A DNA stretch of 64,000 bases from Rotaria sp. Silwood1 (lineage: Eukaryota > Rotifera > Eurotatoria > Philodinida > Philodinidae): positions 45,961 to 109,960 of the forward strand of contig CAJNOP010000703.1 in the NCBI GenBank assembly GCA_905250075.1, read 5' to 3'. The translations under genes and the position numbers were made by a program. A model generated the notes under the pieces. The model was not told the DNA's origin, searched no databases, and saw only the letters and a program-made list of their open reading frames with translations. This document shows, piece after piece, positions 50,962 to 62,120 of this stretch. How positions within the stretch are numbered: position 1 is the stretch's first letter; each line of letters starts with the position of its first letter.

Positions 50962-53164
50962 TCATTTGAAGTTTCATATTATGATCACATTTTATTTGAT
51001 AAATCTTCTTGATAATATTTTGTTTTTATCTATTGTAACATTGAAAACTAGGCTGTTTTGTCAAGACATATGTGCAACAGTCAAATTTAGAATATCAAGT
51101 CGGTTTCGAACCTAACACATAGGATTTTTTTACTGAAAACATTTTGCATAACATGACAATATTTATTTTTTCGTAAAGAACAACATGTAAGCCATGACAG
51201 ATATGAATGAAGGAATAGTTGCGACGGAGTATTTTGAAACGAATTAAGGATATTTAGTTGTCCATCAGATTATTGAAGTCATTGAATAGTTTTCAAATTT
51301 AATGAAATTTTGTGATGTTATGCAAATATTGGATTTTGCTACTTGTTTTATAGCATCCATGTCGATTTCATCACATATGTCTGATTATTCATGTGTGGAG
51401 GAGACCATGATTGTACCATCGTATGACGTCTACAGAGACAGTTACTCTTTATCAATAAAAACAAGTGGCATTCCAAACAATAAATATCAATTCAATAGCT
51501 ATTTCAACGTAGCCAGCAACGAAGTTGCAACGTATAGAACAATGTTTTTTTTATATATATTCATAGTGGCACGAAGATGGTCTACATGCAGTAAAGTGGC
51601 CTTCATACGAAATGGCCTTTATCCACTTCATAATTACTAAGTATAATAATGGTCAAAATAGATGTTGTTAGGAGGCTGAATCATGTGGTAGTGAGTCATT
51701 CATTTGCGTTTAGTATTCAAGACATGTAAAAATAGTTATGACGTAATTAGAAAAGAAAGAATGCATACAAGTACTGACATATGTAGTTCGTGAATAGGTA
51801 AAAAATCTACAACAAGACTGCATAGCACTACATTTCCAACTTAGTCGACAAACAAAACAACATTTGAACATGCTTTTTATCCAATTTAATGAACTCAAGT
51901 TTATTTCATGTCTTCATAATTTCTGTAAATTTTGAACTCTTTATTGTAATGATTTATAGAAGTAATGTAAAAATAAATACCACATACTGCATATCATTTT
52001 CCTCTATTTCTCATACCACTACAAGATAAAACATGCAGATGCATAACAACTGATTTCCTTTGAAAACAAGATTCATCAATGTCAACAAGCGTTGTTATTG
52101 GCTTGATATACGCTACTCAAAATTTAACATAGACACACTCGAATTTGTGTAACTCAGTTTATGACGAGTATTGAAAGTATTCTGTTGAAATTTTAAAATC
52201 TTTAAATAGAATTGGATGCAGATTCAGTAAAATCCATCTAATGAGATTTGTAGTCAGTTCGAAATGCATTGTAGTGATGATTATTTGTATTACGACGCGT
52301 CGAGATAACTCGACAATTCACTAATCAAGTTTTAGGAAAATTTTTTTTTTCGAGTTAAACATATCTGAATGTATTATTGAATGCAGTTTTTCACACTAAT
52401 TACGAAGTTGACATTGTTCTTTAGTTGAATTTTGGCATCGAAAACCAGGTTTTAAACTTTTCAAGAATTGAATTTTGAATTTCTTAACCAATCATTTTTG
52501 GCAAAAAAGTATTGAGTAACATACCATTCGTTACCGAATTGAAGTCTCTAAAGAATGGCTTATTTGGTTTTAGCTTTTGTCGCTACGAACAGCTTATACA
52601 GTTACTAAGCTTCCATCTTGATGTAGTGACTTGATTCTTGCGTAGAATGATTCGATATACAGAAAAGATCAATATTTATGAAAATCATACATTTCTGAAC
52701 GCGTCAAATGCCTGAGAATTTTTCATCTCAGCAAAAAAGGTTTAGAGAAACTTATTTTTTACCACTTAAAAGCTCATTCAATGCTCTACAGAACTGTTTC
52801 TAGAAGTATTTCATTCGAAGAAATACTTTCGCAAAAAGATTCGAATTTTATTAGCGGCATTGGAAAAAAAAATGAGTGTTTTTATATAACCGTGTTATAC
52901 GATAATAAAAAATTCATAACTTTAACAAAAAAAATGTCGTTCTTAGATTATAAATAAAGAAGAGTAAACCACGTTGAATGACGTTTGAACAACCATACTC
53001 ACTTCTTCATTCTTAATGATTCATACTCTCTGATGCGTAATATTATATGTCATGTTTTATATTAACGATATTTATACTCTTTCTTGCAATTTTTTCTTCC
53101 TTTTTGTATGTATTGTCAATACAATTGTAAAATCACACCATAGTTGAATAAAAATAAGTTTATC
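50962..53164. other. Intergenic region, no gene supported
   Basis: A 112-residue plus-strand frame (51302-51640) is open but shows no family motif, and its composition does not stand out. The remainder is AT-rich and non-coding by eye. Confidence 0.45.
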
Positions 53165-54592
53165 ATGGGTAATAGTGTTGATAAAGAATTAAAACATAAT
53201 GAACGAATACATCATCATTTTCATCAAGTTGAACCAAGTCCATTTTACTGTGCATGTCGTAATGGTGATTTAGAAACTGTTCGATTAATGTTACGTACTA
53301 TTTCCTATAAAGATTTAAATCGATTAGAACTATATGATAATACTCCACTTCATGCAGCTTCATTCTATGGTCATAAAGAAATTGTTCGTCTTTTATTACA
53401 TGAACGTAATTGTGATCGTTCACAACGAAATCGTTATGGTTTAACAGCTTATGAAGTAGCAAAAAACGATGAAATTCGACAATTATTTCATCGACCATTA
53501 AATATTAATCGATTTTGTGATAATAATACACAAAATAATAATAATAATAATAATAATAGTAATCAACAAACATTTTCTATTGTTTCTTCTCCATTAGAAC
53601 AAGTAACAAAAGACAATGATAATGATCATGAACCAATACCTTCAAAATGGGTTAAACTTTATCAAACTGATGATGAAATATATAAAGAAATTCATTATCT
53701 TAGTAAAGGTAAACGTTTACTTCGATCAAAATTTGGACGATATATAGCTGGTAAGGGTGCAAAATATCAGGGTGATCAAAAACTTAATGATTATGAAAAC
53801 TTAATGGGTTATTTAACTAATCGATTATATCGTGTCAATGAAATTCGTAAAATTATTGATAATGTAGTTTCAAAAGAACATGATCAATATGATAGATGTT
53901 GTAATCTATTATTAAAATATTCTCGTGATGGAGATGTTGAATCATTATTGAGACTTTATTCACTTGAAACACCATTTTATCATGCATTGCGTAATAATAT
54001 AGCACCATTAAAATGGCCATTATTTTTAAATCTTTCAGATTTAAAACATCGATATTTTCAAGGTCAATGTTATCGTGGTATATTAATGACAAATGATGAT
54101 TTAAGATCATATCATTGGGCATTTAATAATAAAGGAAGTTATATACGAACAAATACATTTTCATCAACATCAACTGATCGTAAAATAGCAGAAAGTTTTC
54201 ATGAAATATCATTATTATCGACTGATAGAATAAGTGTTTTAATGCATTATCATTTTCCTAAACCATGTGATCAAGCAATTTATTTAGGATCTATTAATAA
54301 ATCTCATTTACCATGTATATCAGAATATGAAAATGAATCTGAAGTTTTAATATTACCTCGAACATTGTTTATTATTGAAAATATTTATGATGTTACAATA
54401 ATTGATGAAGAACAGCAACAAAAACAATATACAGTAATTTATTTAGAAAATGTTTTACATGCTAAAGAATCATTATTGAGTTCATTGAAATTTCTTATAT
54501 CAAAAACAGAACAAAATGAAATGGCACTTTATTATAATTCTATTGCACAAGCAGAACAAGGAAATATTAGTAATGAAACAATTGACATTTAA
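53165..54592 (+). CDS. Ankyrin-repeat arginine mono-ADP-ribosyltransferase
   Basis: A single exon of 475 residues from ATG (MGNSVDKE). The N-terminal part has two ankyrin repeats (about 24-105; DNTPLHAASFYGHKEIVRLLL is typical), then a poly-Asn linker. The C-terminal ART domain keeps the R-S-E triad of arginine-specific enzymes: YRG with Arg304, FSSTSTD (about 332-338) and ESEVLILP with Glu391 and Glu393 forming the E-x-E. Such enzymes transfer ADP-ribose from NAD+ to arginine of target proteins. There is no signal peptide, so it is probably cytosolic; Gly2 could be N-myristoylated, but the context is imperfect. Bdelloid genomes are rich in this kind of gene. Intronless. Confidence 0.9.
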   Translation: MGNSVDKELKHNERIHHHFHQVEPSPFYCACRNGDLETVRLMLRTISYKDLNRLELYDNTPLHAASFYGHKEIVRLLLHERNCDRSQRNRYGLTAYEVAKNDEIRQLFHRPLNINRFCDNNTQNNNNNNNNSNQQTFSIVSSPLEQVTKDNDNDHEPIPSKWVKLYQTDDEIYKEIHYLSKGKRLLRSKFGRYIAGKGAKYQGDQKLNDYENLMGYLTNRLYRVNEIRKIIDNVVSKEHDQYDRCCNLLLKYSRDGDVESLLRLYSLETPFYHALRNNIAPLKWPLFLNLSDLKHRYFQGQCYRGILMTNDDLRSYHWAFNNKGSYIRTNTFSSTSTDRKIAESFHEISLLSTDRISVLMHYHFPKPCDQAIYLGSINKSHLPCISEYENESEVLILPRTLFIIENIYDVTIIDEEQQQKQYTVIYLENVLHAKESLLSSLKFLISKTEQNEMALYYNSIAQAEQGNISNETIDI

Positions 54593-56556
54593 TATTATTG
54601 CATTCTTGAAAATATGACAAGTTTGAATTCCGATTAAATATTATTTAATTTTCATTGTTATCAATTCTTTACTGATGTAATTCAATCATTTTCTAAATAG
54701 TTAATGTGACATTATAAATGAGTATTACTCATCAATCGTTGTACATAAATAGCTACTTGATGTTCTTTTTTTTCTTTCTTTTTTAGCTGTTCTTCTTTAA
54801 TGTCGTCGTGAGTTAATTTATCGATTCGTTTTCTTTTCTTCGTCAATGCAAGGACATTTTTTTTTCACGTACATACTCTAACAACGAAAAAGAGCATTCT
54901 GAATTTTCATTTTTCTTTTTGTTGTATAAGTTCTCTATTTTATTAAATAAATGATTCATACGTTTCATTTAGTTCAAAAAGTACATCTTTTACTGCAGAT
55001 ATTTTGTTCATAAGTAAATTTCACCATGTTGATTTATTTGATTCGTCAATGTAACAGAAGATCTAACAGACTTTCTTGACAGTATTAAAGTTTCTAACTA
55101 CTATATAAAAAATGAGATGCAAATTCTCGTTCACAAAAGAGTTTGATAGAGGATGTGTAGTTTGAAAAATTCGCTAGAAGATGGAGGCTCGATAATTTCA
55201 TCAATACTATCTATATTACTAGGTTCTACTATAAATGTTGTTAAATTAGGTAAGCTAAAAAAAATAATAATATGATAATCGTAATAAATGCAAATACATC
55301 TACTCCGTATACCAATTCCACTGGAAAACTAACGAACTAAGTCGAATGTCAAAAATCGAGAGCAGAGTAAAGCAAGAAAATCTAAGTTTGATATAAGTAT
55401 TTTTTATTTCAACATCAAAGAAGATTAAAAGTTTTGAAATGTTACTGACTGTTTATCATTAACAAATAGTAACAGCTTTCAATGATGATCTAAATTTTAG
55501 TTTCATTTGAATCATATGGATCAATCCATGTGTAGTTTGGCCTTCCATTACAACGCAGGTTAGAAGAAACGTGTCATGTGAAGTATTAGTTGTTCAACAT
55601 AGAAATGTTGATCTTTTTTCTATTTTGTTGTTTCACGACAAAAAAGATCGGGTTTGTACTTGTTAAACAAACATCCATTTCTCCATACCAGAAGAAATTT
55701 CTAAATTTTTTGATATAGTCTCCTCTGCCATGTAGAATATGGTAGTCTTTTCTGGAAATGTATCACTCTATAGTTCACCTAAACGACGTTAGTTAAGGCT
55801 TAAATAAATTAAGGATGAGATATGGTGTAGGTGTGGCACAGTGGACAGAAAAAGAGAGACAGGATCAATCCCTACGATTACTGTACCTAACAGCTTGACA
55901 TATTGTGAAATTATGCTTCATACTTGATGCTGATTATCTGTAGTTATCTAGTCTCTTTTATCTGTAAGATTTTTGAAAAACCACTTTTCTACTGAATTTT
56001 TCAACAAAACTTTGTAGACCCTCTCAAGTCATGTTGAAAGTTGATTTTTGAGTTTTGACTTGGAACTTTTGCAGTCTTAATTTTTTCTTGTTGTTTGTGT
56101 CATGAGCTACGAATAAAAATAGAGAATTTGCTTTTTCACAAAATAGAATTATGAATACGCATATCTTACAACAGAAACAACAAAAACAGCTGCAACTTTG
56201 TAGAGAGACAGACATTTTCGAAAATAGTATTTTCATGAAAGTTTCAAATCTTTTCATTGCTTCTATCCTAAGGTATGGTTATGATAAAAACATGTTTTTT
56301 TACACCGCTCGTATATACTGTAGATTCAATATTTTTATATCAGGATATGATCTTAAGCTTTTTAAGGAAATTCTTTTCTCAACGGTCTGTGTCTGTGCAA
56401 AGGTCTCAACCATAACTTCTCACGATCTTTGTCGATTTACAATGTGAGATATTTGTTAAATATGAGCAATACAAGCCAGGGCAGTTTTTTTTGCACATTT
56501 CACTTTACAGAAAAAAAAACAAAAATTGTATAATCAAATAGATATTCGTCACATAA
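54593..56556. other. Intergenic region with a tRNA-like fragment
   Basis: Around 55830-55890 a stretch (GGTGTAGGTGTGGCACAGTGG, then AGGATCAATCCCTACG) recalls an A-box/B-box pair of a tRNA-derived SINE, but it does not fold well. No protein gene is supported. Confidence 0.35.
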
Positions 56557-57989
56557 CTATCCAGATGTTATGCGATACCAATAAAATTGTAGTTGATCAA
56601 TTAATAATCCATCTTTTCCAGTAACATAGCCCACGGCGTATCCATCAAAAGATTCCGTTGCTGATTGACCATTTACACGATCGATCGATTGACTCACTCG
56701 ACCTTTTGTTGTAAACACGCGTAGGCCTCGGATTATAGGTACAGAATGTTGAATTTTGTTTATGTAAAGTGTAATATTATCAATTTTCATTTGAATCTTG
56801 GAGATCTTTTCATCTTTATCAAGAAGAAATTGTTGGACACTATCAGTTTTATAACGAGTACCATGCAATTTAGCTTCAATAACATTTTGCGGATCAAGCA
56901 GAGATGAATAGAGAAATTGAATCCAGTTGAGAGGAACAGGATCATTTTGAAAAATTATTCCGCTCAGATAATGAGAACAGGTAAAATTCGGAGTTAATGA
57001 ATCGTCGAAATGACTGCCTCCTACACCACCAAACTTGAAACCGGCTCTGATCAATGCCGTGCCTCAAATAACCGCACAAAAAATTGAGAGACTTACATTT
57101 TGTTGACATAACCCTATGGTTGATCTTACCTTGGTCTATCTTGAACTCTTTCAATTCTTCATTTAATCGTCCAATGGTTTGATTATTGATTGCTTGCTCT
57201 TCGATAATTCTCTTATTCTTTAACTCGAGTTCCTTTGTTAATTGACCATTGTAATGAATTGCATTAATATAAACTCCGGTCATAATACCAAATGCAATAG
57301 TTGTGAGCATGATGAGCAAAAGAGAACATTTCCTTATTGTTGATGATGAAATTAGCCGTTTTTTTCGTCGTGATATTGAAAACGATCTAGTTGGAGGGTT
57401 GACAATAACTGTAACGGGATTGATATTTGTATTTTGATTATCGATCAATTTATTGTTCTCGGTACTGTTGATTGTTTGATTAACAAGATCTACATGAAAT
57501 AACGAGATAAAATAATAAATAGAATGATATACATATATTAATGCTTACGACATTGCACATTATATTTATCTTCTTCTTCTTGACCTTGAAGATATTGATC
57601 TACTATAGTCGGCATGATCGACGCAAGATTTTGACTTAATTTATTTTGACCATTTGATTGCATTTGTTTCATATGTTCTAAACCAAACAAAATGATGAAC
57701 TGATCAATCACATGAAGCGTAAAAGAAAATTACTTCGTAATAGATTTGCTGCATCGATACATCGAATTTCATCAAATGCTTTGATCAGATAAGTGTAATC
57801 TTGTTCGTTAATTTTTTCTTGATCCAATAATGATTCCAATAGACTTAGAGTACCACTTAGTGTTGGATCATCACGAATTGATCGTGGAATATCGTTACCA
57901 AAGAAGAAATGTAAACGTTTTCGATCGTTATCACTAAGACGTTCTTGCAGTCTCAACAGAAGGCCACGAAACTGAAGATTATTCATCAT
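56557..57989 (-). CDS. DED - transmembrane - coiled coil - jacalin-like membrane protein
   Basis: Four exons (minus): 57734-57989, 57549-57677, 57130-57489 and 56557-57062. All introns are phase 1, giving 416 residues. Exon 1 is a death-effector domain (residues 1-85): FRGLLLRLQERLSDNDRKRL, then LLDQEKINEQDYTYLI and ending in a RCIDAANLLR helix. Exon 3 holds one membrane segment (CSLLLIMLTTIAFGIMTGVY) after a basic SRRKKR patch, then a helical coiled-coil stretch. Exon 4 opens with FKFGGVGGSHFDDS and ends with YVTGKDGLLIDQLQFYW; these GG.GG.FDD and G..ID.L.F motifs are typical of jacalin-like lectin domains. The positive-inside rule puts the DED in the cytosol and the lectin-like domain outside (type II). 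It could couple sugar recognition to a DED-caspase-type pathway; that role is inference. Confidence 0.82.
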
Positions 57990-60854
57990 ATTGACACACT
58001 CTCTCTAATAGAAAAAAAACAAAGAAAAGAATCGCATTTTTATTTTCATTTCATATAGTATCGCTTGTCAGATATTTTGTATTTAGATCACTTTCTGCAG
58101 TTAGTAGCAACAAAAATATGAACTAATCTTGATCACGACTCGGACTAATCTTCAGAAAGAATCAAGTAGTTTTTCAATGACTTTTATCTAAAAAATAAAA
58201 ATATTCGTTTTTTTTGGAAGTATAGCAACGTTGAGATGTTAATCCTTCTACTTGATTTCAAAGCTTTTATCTTTGTTTCTGTCAACAAAACGGGAAAATA
58301 TTTCTATCTTGCTTAATCACGATGACTTTCTAATGATTCTGTATTGTATGTATACAAGAACTCAAAAATAGGGGTACAACCAATGTTGAGGCTAATCAAG
58401 AGCCTTGTGTAATCGAAATACAGATATAAAAGGCTATTAATGAAGGACGAAGGCATAACGAACTGCTGAAAACCTTTCGTCTCACAAAACAAAACAACTA
58501 AATATCAGAGTCACATTCAAAAACAATTTGCAGTACAATTCACACAGGATTAAAATGTGAAACATGAGGGAGTCACTTTAAATCTGATGGAGAAACTTCT
58601 CTATGCCTAATACAGTTGATTGGAGGTTTATACAGTGTGTCAATCTGAGGAAATCAAATTGGCGAATTTTTGCGAATGAATTAAGTTGAAGATAGATTTA
58701 CATTGCAAAAGTGTAGAGAAAGAACTAGCGAACAAAAAGTCAAATTTAATCCTCTCTACGAACGATTTTCAATCGCATGATCCATACGTCTTGAAACACG
58801 AAATATAATTGACGCCTCAGTCAAAACATGAACAATACTGAACTGAAAACTTTTTCACTATTCTAATTTATGTAACATTGTCGAACTCTATCTACCACTA
58901 GCAACAAAATATTATTGTTATGTAGAACACAAACATGATGATGTTTTTCATTTATTAATGTATAGGCTCTACTATTTTTAGGGATAGATACATGCTTCAA
59001 AGGCTTAATTATCTTCTCTCATCAAGCTATCTTGCTTCACATCTAATTTGGACAAATAGATCTGAGTCATGAAGTTTTCGACGCGGTTGCCGGAATAGAT
59101 AAGAAAAAGAGACAACGTCGCATAAGCGTTTGTAGGACGAGTGGAAAACTCAGATAGGACGTTCCGTAGAACAAAAACAAAGGTGTAAAAAGAAAACATC
59201 ATCATTGACGCAGCTCCAAAATCAGAAATATGATACTGTAAGATAAGAACTGGGAAAAGCACTTAATGGGACAGTTGTCAAATAATGATTTTTTATATTC
59301 TAAGAGATGAAATAATCATTTCATCCAGTGACCCGCAGATAATGTGTGACGAGCTCCTATGTGATTTCGAATCAAGTTTTATCTCATATATGAGGAATGT
59401 CGAATTCTTACACGAATGAAAATAAAACTTAGCAACTCATAAGAATTAGTTAATTCTGTTTCGAACTTTTCGTCGAATATTTCCTGCTGCTGTTATTTCG
59501 AAAAAAAAAATTGTCGAGAGCAAAAGAATTCATCTCCTATACAGCTCTTTTTTCAAAAAATCTAAATGATTAATTTATAACAGATGGACACGTGTAGCAA
59601 GGGTCATATCAATTTATGATTTGTGCTCTAGTTCATTTTTCCACTCGGATACCAAATGCAAGTACTAGGGAGAATAAGACAGGACTTTAAAAAGAATGAG
59701 AGAAAAGAGATAAAATGAATGCGACTTTTGGTGTGAAGAAACTCAATAGGTATTTTATCTAATCCATTTACTAATCAAGATCGCACAATAAATTTTCATA
59801 TTTAATACAATGTGCTATGATGATAAATTCTTCTAAGATGTTGATTCGCGGAATACAGCTTAAAAGAAAATATTCTCATTCAAAAAACCTGAGTCTCATT
59901 AGCCCTAGCAAACGGATAAATACGTTTTGCTTTAAATCAAAAGATTAAGCAGAATACGAAGGACGGATAATAAAGAATGATACTGTTTATTTTTTGCTTG
60001 ATATATTGTTGAGTATTTATTATTTTATCTTTAATTGTTATAAAAGATTTGCTTTACAGTTCTCCAAGAAACGGTATTCTTGATTCCACTAGTACGGTCA
60101 TTTTACTATTTGAAGTCCAAGATAACTGTTTAGAACAACGGTTTAATATCTCAATTTTTCTACTTAATCTATACAGTCCACATTCCAAAGGGGCTAAAAT
60201 GTGGAACTCACGCATATTCTTCAGCTTCATTTTACTAATATGAAATATAGATAGTATAAAATCACGAATTTTCTAATTTTTTGACAGGCGTCCTTATTTT
60301 TCGTTTTCTTTGTTGCTATTCGCTCAGTATTTTTCATTTTTAACACTTCTTTTTTCTTTAATTTTACATTTTTATTATAAGAAGCATTGAATTATAGGGC
60401 AAATGAAACTGTTATATATATATATGGATATGTATATTCGTTATTTTAAACCTGGTCGCTCATGTCTGTAATGTAGAGGATGTCTGTAATGGGGAAGCCG
60501 CGAAACCTTGACCTTACAACTTACACTCACTATTTTCTTCGAAAATATATGTGAGTTGCACAAAATATGGTACAGGATTTTTAAAGTATAGGAAATATAG
60601 TTAGAACGAATTCGATGTCAAGGTTTACCCGTTGAATTTTGATATGAGGTACATCTCTGATATTATTATGTTCGTCATATTAAATGATTATGTTTGTAAT
60701 TGTTGTCAAAATATAATCAAAAGAACAAGAACCAATTGTAGTTTTTGAGCGTAAAACATAGACTTATTAAATAGGGAGAAGTCGACTAGTGAAAGAATCA
60801 GTAAGTTGCAGAATAAGGATAAACAAATGAAAAAAAACATCAGTAAACAGTCCA
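57990..60854. other. Intergenic region, no gene supported
   Basis: No recognisable gene on either strand. The 85-residue frame at 59005-59262 (minus) lacks motifs. About 60518-60560 carries the repeat also seen at 29020-29065. Confidence 0.45.
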
Positions 60855-62120
60855 TCATATTGCTTGGTTCAATGCTTGTTCAAAATCTTGAATGATATCT
60901 TCTGGCTCTTCAAGGCCAATGGAGACTCTCAAGAGAGCAGGACTGACACTGGTATCATGCATGTAACGCCAATCGACCAATGTTTCGACGCCGCCCAAAC
61001 TGGTCGCTGGAGTACAGAGAACCAACGATTGAGCAAAGGATTTGGCTTGAGATTCGGACTCAAGCTCGAAGCTAAATGTAGCTGGCGGAAGACGAAGATA
61101 CCGAGCAGCAAGAGAATAACTTGGATGGGACTCTAAACTTGGATGATGCACTTTCTTCACTTTGTGACCATCCGTCCGTTGTTTTTCCAGCCATCGAACT
61201 ACAATTGAAGCTGTCTGACATTGTCGTCGAACACGAAGAGAAAGAGTTCTCATCGATCTTAGTAGAAGCCATGTTTCTAGATTACCCATGACAGCACCAT
61301 CAATATTGCGTTCTGCAAGAAGTTTGCATCCAAGTCTGTCAGACAATGAAGAGTGAACTATGAGAACACCACCAAGTAAATCGCTGTGCCCTGAGAGATA
61401 TTTGGTCGATGCGTGCATGACAACATGAGCTCCGTGTTCTAAAGGACGTTGACCAAGTGGAGACGACAGAGTACTATCCACTGCAAAACAAGCGCCAGTT
61501 CGAGAGGCTAGTTCAGCAAACCATTCAAGATCAGCCACCGTCGCATAAGGATTGTATGGGCTCTCAATCCAAATCAAGTCGAGAGCACGCTCTTCATCCT
61601 TATCTGCCGGACGCCAAAGTGAACAACCTGCACGAGGCTGACTTTCTCTTTGTTCATACAATTTTTTACATTGTTCAAGAGTAAGAAATTCAATTTTTCC
61701 ATTGCCAACACTTGCACGTTCACTCCACAGTTTGAAAGCAGCCCTTACACCATGATAGCCTGCATCTACGTACATACTTCTTGGCTTGATGCAATGGATG
61801 AGTGCCGTGGCTGCACTAAGTCCACTCGAATATGTTATTGCTTGGCCACCTTCCACTGCTCCAAGCACTGCTTCGACTCTTGCCCTTGTAACAGTTTGTA
61901 ATCTACTGTACACTTGACCAGATGATTCTGATGCGCCGGAAACAAATGCCGTTGATACATGAAGAGGAGCCGCGATGTCCCCAGTAGTTTCAATACCATC
62001 GTCACCGTGGCATTCAATTGTTGAACCATGAATGGGAAATGGCAGAATGTGTACATTCGACGATGATTTTGAAGCCATGCAGTCATTACCTGCGCGTATG
62101 CTCCCGTTGATACTACTCAT
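60855..62120 (-). CDS. Cys/Met-metabolism PLP enzyme (cystathionine gamma-synthase-like)
   Basis: A single exon of 421 residues. Fold-type I PLP motifs are present in order: YSR (71-73, phosphate binding from the partner subunit), SSGLSAATA (98-106), ESPYNP (186-191), AVDSTLSSP (213-221) and HASTKYLSGHSD (236-247) with Lys240 as the Schiff-base lysine. The C-terminal LLRVSIGLE (396-404) supplies the carboxylate-binding Arg. Family members make or cleave cystathionine or related sulfur amino acids; which reaction applies cannot be told from motifs. Codons are visibly GC-richer than in neighbours, and there are no introns. DSTLSS and YSRLQT replace the usual DNTFAT and YSRxxN, so it is a divergent member, reminiscent of fungal homologues. 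It is probably a soluble tetramer in the cytosol. Confidence 0.92.
   Translation of the reverse strand: MSSINGSIRAGNDCMASKSSSNVHILPFPIHGSTIECHGDDGIETTGDIAAPLHVSTAFVSGASESSGQVYSRLQTVTRARVEAVLGAVEGGQAITYSSGLSAATALIHCIKPRSMYVDAGYHGVRAAFKLWSERASVGNGKIEFLTLEQCKKLYEQRESQPRAGCSLWRPADKDEERALDLIWIESPYNPYATVADLEWFAELASRTGACFAVDSTLSSPLGQRPLEHGAHVVMHASTKYLSGHSDLLGGVLIVHSSLSDRLGCKLLAERNIDGAVMGNLETWLLLRSMRTLSLRVRRQCQTASIVVRWLEKQRTDGHKVKKVHHPSLESHPSYSLAARYLRLPPATFSFELESESQAKSFAQSLVLCTPATSLGGVETLVDWRYMHDTSVSPALLRVSIGLEEPEDIIQDFEQALNQAI

Noticed and set aside
50738-51115. A hidden H3 histone fold downstream of the tail
   Set aside because: I looked in all plus-strand frames to about 51.1 kb for H3-core landmarks (YRPGTVALREI-like, REIAQDFK-like) and found none.
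51302-51640. 112-residue ORF near the H3-tail gene as a partner gene
   Set aside because: No motif, no homologue recognised, no structural signal; not enough to call a gene.
57063-57129. Alternative 34-bp intron in the DED gene (donor GTAAGTCTC)
   Set aside because: It keeps the same phase but would be shorter than any intron plausible here; the 67-bp intron fits better.
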